Of a stretch of DNA of 64,000 bases, positions 61,002 through 64,000 are shown one piece after another. Positions within the stretch are counted from its first letter, which is position 1; each line of letters starts with the position of its first letter. Under the pieces are notes generated by a model that worked only from the letters and a program-made list of their open reading frames with translations, ran no database searches and was not told the origin of the DNA. Where the stretch lies: contig NZ_WYDQ01000001.1 of assembly GCF_024105635.1 (NCBI RefSeq), positions 3,968,501 to 4,032,500 on the forward strand, written 5' to 3'. Position numbers and translations under genes: made by a program. The stretch is from Oceanicola sp. 502str15. GTDB lineage: Bacteria; Pseudomonadota; Alphaproteobacteria; Rhodobacterales; Rhodobacteraceae.

Positions 61002-62393
61002 CTATTCGACCTTGGTTGTGTCGTCGAGAAGATCGTCCTCGTGGCCCTCTTCGGCGCGTTCGGCTTCGACCATGGCTTCCAGCTCCTTTTCCTCGGTCGC
61101 GCCCACATCGGCGGTTTCGGTGATCGGGGTCGGGGCCGGGGTGACGGTCTCGGGCGCGGTCGGTGCCACGGGCTCTTCGGGCGTGTCCTGGGCGGGCAGC
61201 GCCGGGGCGGGCAGGGCGCCGAAGGGCGGATCAAGCCGCAGCCGGTAGGTCGTGTCGGGGATCGACAGGCCCGCCGCCTCCAGCGCCGCCTTCACCTGCC
61301 GCAGCGCCTCGCCCTTGGCCAAGAGCAGCGAGGTCTCTGTCTGGTCGATCCAGCCCGCCACCTTCAGGATGATCCCGGCGTCGCTGATGCTGTCGATCCA
61401 GACACTTGCTGCTGGGGTCTCCAGCGTAAAGGGCAGGGCCTGCACCGTGTCCTGCGCGATGGCACGGGCGGCCTCCATGTCGACCGGCCCCTCGAAGCCA
61501 ATATCGAACAGGAACCGCCGCTCCCGGTTGCGCGAGAAGTTCACGATCCGGCTCTTGAACACGGTCGAGTTCGGGATGCGGATGTGGTTGCCGTCCCAGC
61601 TCAGGATGATCGTTGCCCGCGAGGTCAGGCGAATGACCTTGCCCTCGTCGCCGTTGATCTCGATCGCGTCGTTGGGGCGGAACGGCTGGCGGATCGAGAG
61701 CATGATCGAGGCGATGAAGTTTTCCACCGTGTCCTTCACCGCAAAACCGATGGCCAGACCGATGATACCGGCCGCCCCCAGAATGGTGCCGAGCAGGGCG
61801 GTGGCATTCAGGATGTCCAGCGCCACCACGACGCCCGCCACCACGAAGGCGAGGCGGATCAGCATCCGGTAGATGTCGGCAATGAAGGCATTGGGGGCGA
61901 GCCGTTCCCAGGGCTGCTTCAGCCGCGCCAGCAGCACCCCGACGAAGGCCACCGCCAGAAAGGCGCAGAGCGCGATGATGAGCAGCGGGGCCCAGGCGAT
62001 CATCTGGGTCACGCGGTCCTGAAAGCGCTTCACCGCCGGGTTCAGCCGCTCGACGACATCGGTGCTTTCCACCACCTCGTTCTCGATCGCAACCACCCCG
62101 TCGACCCGGGCCACGAGGTCGTTGAGCTGACGGGCCTTGGCGGCGTCCAGCGTGGTTCCGCGCAGGGTGACGATGCCGGATTTCACCGCGACGGTCACAT
62201 CCTCGTAGCCCTCCAGCTCGCTCAGGATGGTGCGGATGCGCTGGGCAATCGCGGCATCCTGCTCGCGGCTCTCCTCCACGCCGATGGTGCCGGTGGGCTG
62301 GGCCTCTGTGGTGTCCTGCGCGCGCGCCGTGGTGGCGGGCAGGGCGAGGGTGAGCGTGAGGGCAAGCAGCAGGAGGCGGAGGGCAAAGCGCAT
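61002..62393 (-). CDS. Mechanosensitive channel of MscS type with BON domain
   Basis: The 463-residue protein starts with a signal peptide (RFALRLLLLALTLTLALPATTARAQ), followed by a BON domain at about residues 50-100 (VTVAVKSGIVTLRGTTLDAAKARQLNDLVARVDGVVAIENEV). Three or more membrane helices include the pore-like GTILGAAGIIGLAIGFAVKDTVENFIASIMLSIRQPFRPNDAIEING. The MscS beta and C-terminal domains follow, then a proline- and glutamate-rich acidic tail. It releases solutes when the membrane is stretched. The chosen ATG gives the signal peptide; the frame is open upstream within the next gene. It is chromosomal and outside the island. Confidence 0.92.
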   Translation of the reverse strand: MRFALRLLLLALTLTLALPATTARAQDTTEAQPTGTIGVEESREQDAAIAQRIRTILSELEGYEDVTVAVKSGIVTLRGTTLDAAKARQLNDLVARVDGVVAIENEVVESTDVVERLNPAVKRFQDRVTQMIAWAPLLIIALCAFLAVAFVGVLLARLKQPWERLAPNAFIADIYRMLIRLAFVVAGVVVALDILNATALLGTILGAAGIIGLAIGFAVKDTVENFIASIMLSIRQPFRPNDAIEINGDEGKVIRLTSRATIILSWDGNHIRIPNSTVFKSRIVNFSRNRERRFLFDIGFEGPVDMEAARAIAQDTVQALPFTLETPAASVWIDSISDAGIILKVAGWIDQTETSLLLAKGEALRQVKAALEAAGLSIPDTTYRLRLDPPFGALPAPALPAQDTPEEPVAPTAPETVTPAPTPITETADVGATEEKELEAMVEAERAEEGHEDDLLDDTTKVE

Positions 62394-62475
62394 GTGGTCA
62401 AATCCATCGGGATCAAATTTTCCCCATGGTAGGCGGCGCTTGCCGCGGGGAAAAGCCCCGTTCGCCCGCCCGCGC

Positions 62476-63339
62476 TCAGGCTTTGCGTTCGCGCCAGAGC
62501 GTGAACACCCCGGCCGAGACCACGATGGCCGCCCCGAGGATCGTCGTGGGCGGCAGGATGTCGTTCCACAGCGCCACGCCGATGATCGAGGCAAAGACCA
62601 GCTGGAAATAGGCAAAGGGCTGCACCGCGCTGGCCTCCGCCACCTCGTAGGTCTTGATCAGCAGCCAGTGCCCGGAGACGCCGGTCAGGCAAAGGCAGCT
62701 CATCCAGAGCCATTCGGTCCCGGTCATCGGGGTCCACTGCCAGAGCGCGACGGCGGTCATCACCACCGCTCCGGTGGTGCCGGTGTAAAAGAAACTCGTC
62801 GCCGTGGTGTCATAGCGTGAGGCGTAGCGCGTCAGCAGCCCGTAGAGCGCGAACATCAGCGCGCTGGCCAGCGCCATCAGCGAGGCGGGCGTGAATACGC
62901 CAAAGCCGGGCCGCAGGATCACGAGAATGCCGCAAAACCCCACGCCCACCGCCGTCCACCGCCGCCAGCCCACCCTTTCGCCCAGCACCGGGCCGGAGAG
63001 GGCGGCGATGATCAGCGGGTAGCAGGCAAAGATCGCATGAGCCTCCACCAGCCCGAGCCAGACAAAGCTCTGCACCGCCACGCAGATCTCGGCGGCCAGC
63101 AACACGCCCCGGAAAATCTGCAGGAATGGCCGGTTCGAGCGGGCCGCCGCCTTCAGCCCGCCCTTGGCACGGGCGGCAATTGCAATGACGAAGGCCGCGA
63201 AGAACCAGTAGCGGATCATCACCACCATCATCACCGGGTAGATCTCGGACAGGTGGCGCGAAAGCCCGTCCTGCACCGCAAAGACAAAGGTGGTGGCGAT
63301 CATCAGAAGGATGCCGTTGGTCTGCGGGCTGCGCGTCAT
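62476..63339 (-). CDS. EamA/DMT-family transporter
   Basis: This 287-residue protein has about ten hydrophobic helices in two EamA repeats (ILLMIATTFVFAVQDGLSRHL, FRGVLLAAEICVAVQSFVWLGLVEAHAIFACYPLIIAALSGPVLGERVG, then SLMALASALMFALYGLLTRYASR and VQPFAYFQLVFASIIGVALWNDILPPTTILGAAIVVSAGVFTLWRERK). Members export metabolites such as amino acids; the substrate is unknown. Its start overlaps the MnmD stop by four bases, so the two are cotranscribed. Confidence 0.92.
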   Translation of the reverse strand: MTRSPQTNGILLMIATTFVFAVQDGLSRHLSEIYPVMMVVMIRYWFFAAFVIAIAARAKGGLKAAARSNRPFLQIFRGVLLAAEICVAVQSFVWLGLVEAHAIFACYPLIIAALSGPVLGERVGWRRWTAVGVGFCGILVILRPGFGVFTPASLMALASALMFALYGLLTRYASRYDTTATSFFYTGTTGAVVMTAVALWQWTPMTGTEWLWMSCLCLTGVSGHWLLIKTYEVAEASAVQPFAYFQLVFASIIGVALWNDILPPTTILGAAIVVSAGVFTLWRERKA

Positions 63340-64000
63340 CTGTGGGGGCCTGTCGAAAGGGTGCCACGGCTCATGTGGCGCTTGCGGCCATACCCGGGCG
63401 CGCGGGCAACGTCAAAGCCCGCCGCCTCCAGGGCCCGGCGCACGTGGCCGGCGGCGGTGTAGGTGGCAAATGTGCCCCCCGGCGCGGTGTGGCGGGCGAC
63501 CTCGGCCATCAGCTCCGGCTCCCAGAGCTCGGGGTTCTTGGCCGGGGAGAATCCATCGAGAAACCACGCATCGGCGCGGCCCGTCCAGTCGGGCAGGGTG
63601 GTGCGCGCATCCCCGGCGATCACCTCCGCCTCCAGCCCCGGCGCGGAAAACCTGCCGCCCGCCTCGGGCCAGCCCGCCACCAGCGCCTCCGCCAGCTCGG
63701 GGAAGGCCGGGGCGAAGGGCTCCAGCGCCCGCGCCGCCTCTGCCGCGCTCATCGGAAAACCTTCAAACCCAGTGTAGCGCACCGCCACCCCCGCCTCCCG
63801 CGCCGCCTGCCAGAATGCCAGCAGGTTCAGCCCGGTGCCAAACCCCAGCTCGCCCACATGAAAGCCCTCGCACAGCCGCCCGGGCAGCCCGTTGCCCGCC
63901 AGAAAGGTGTGCCGGGTCTCGGCCAGCCCGTTCTCCAGCGAGAAATAGGGATCGTCGAAGCGGGTGGAGACGGGGGTGCCATTGTCGCGCCATGCGAGCT
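63336..64000 (-). CDS. mnmD: tRNA 5-methylaminomethyl-2-thiouridine methyltransferase MnmD (5' end cut by window)
   Basis: The visible C-terminal 220 residues include FDDPYFSLENGLAETRHTFLAGN, HVGELGFGTGLNLLAFW (S-adenosylmethionine binding), VIAGDARTTLPDW and DAWFLDGFSPAKNPELWEPELM, the signature of the methyltransferase half of MnmC. The protein ends after this domain, without the FAD oxidase half of Escherichia coli MnmC, so it is the monofunctional MnmD form common in this group. It completes the modification of U34 in tRNAs, including tRNA-Gln(UUG). The start is beyond the window edge. Confidence 0.93.
   Translation of the reverse strand, partial: LAWRDNGTPVSTRFDDPYFSLENGLAETRHTFLAGNGLPGRLCEGFHVGELGFGTGLNLLAFWQAAREAGVAVRYTGFEGFPMSAAEAARALEPFAPAFPELAEALVAGWPEAGGRFSAPGLEAEVIAGDARTTLPDWTGRADAWFLDGFSPAKNPELWEPELMAEVARHTAPGGTFATYTAAGHVRRALEAAGFDVARAPGYGRKRHMSRGTLSTGPHR

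Overview
The window is GC-rich, densely coded DNA that reads as a chromosome segment of an alphaproteobacterium, most likely Rhodobacterales (Roseobacter/Rhodobacteraceae-like). The reasons are the codon style, the TRAP and tripartite tricarboxylate (TTT) transporters, an H-NS-type protein with a TWSGRGRQPRW tail, monofunctional MnmD, and serine recombinases paired with DUF2924 and DUF3489 proteins. No taxonomic search was possible, so this is inference.

Layout. (1) 1-7667, chromosomal-looking: a forward operon (ester cyclase, bicupin, alpha/beta hydrolase, RraA-like protein), a small membrane protein, then a reverse cluster (VOC ring-cleavage dioxygenase, carboxylesterase, GNAT, pirin) divergent from a LysR regulator. 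The reverse cluster resembles quinone/electrophile detoxification, and a perfect 9-bp-arm palindrome lies just upstream of the LysR start. (2) 7668-15728, an older mobile segment: an HNH nuclease-like protein, a 1263-residue protein with a nuclease-like N-terminus, and a recombinase cassette whose recombinase gene has a one-base frameshift. (3) 15729-60854, a roughly 45-kb genomic island bounded by a 19-bp direct repeat. The right copy covers the 3' end of a tRNA-Gln(UUG) gene, and an intact copy of the same recombinase cassette sits beside it. (4) 60846-64000, chromosome again: tRNA-Gln, a BON-MscS channel, an EamA transporter and MnmD.

The left half of the island (16-35.5 kb) is a defence/phage zone. 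It holds two tandem phospholipase-D-nuclease/SF2-helicase fusions (the first also carries a histidine-triad HxHxH motif at its N-terminus), an unrecognised protein with a DPDNG motif, a twice-stopped pseudogene, a possible nuclease, and a three-gene overlapping operon (HTH protein, N6-adenine methylase, PD-(D/E)XK nuclease). An H-NS-like silencer, a ParB-like/methyltransferase gene, DUF5681, a terminase large subunit and a decayed IS3-type element follow. The right half (35.5-58 kb) is a catabolic block: GMC oxidoreductase, aldehyde dehydrogenase, TRAP transporter, glycerate kinase, FCD-type GntR regulator, FAD dehydrogenase, family III CoA-transferase, hydroxyacid dehydrogenase, HpcH/HpaI aldolase, enoyl-CoA hydratase, acyl-CoA dehydrogenase, TTT transporter, EtfB, a frameshifted EtfA, and PEP carboxylase. 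Together these could import an unknown organic acid, activate it to a CoA ester, oxidise and cleave it, and pass the fragments through glycerate, phosphoglycerate and PEP to oxaloacetate.

The two recombinase cassettes are collinear direct repeats about 2.6 kb long. In both, the distance from the recombinase stop codon to the 19-bp repeat is exactly 163 bp. This suggests two elements that integrated in tandem at one tRNA-Gln gene, the inner and presumably older one having lost its recombinase.
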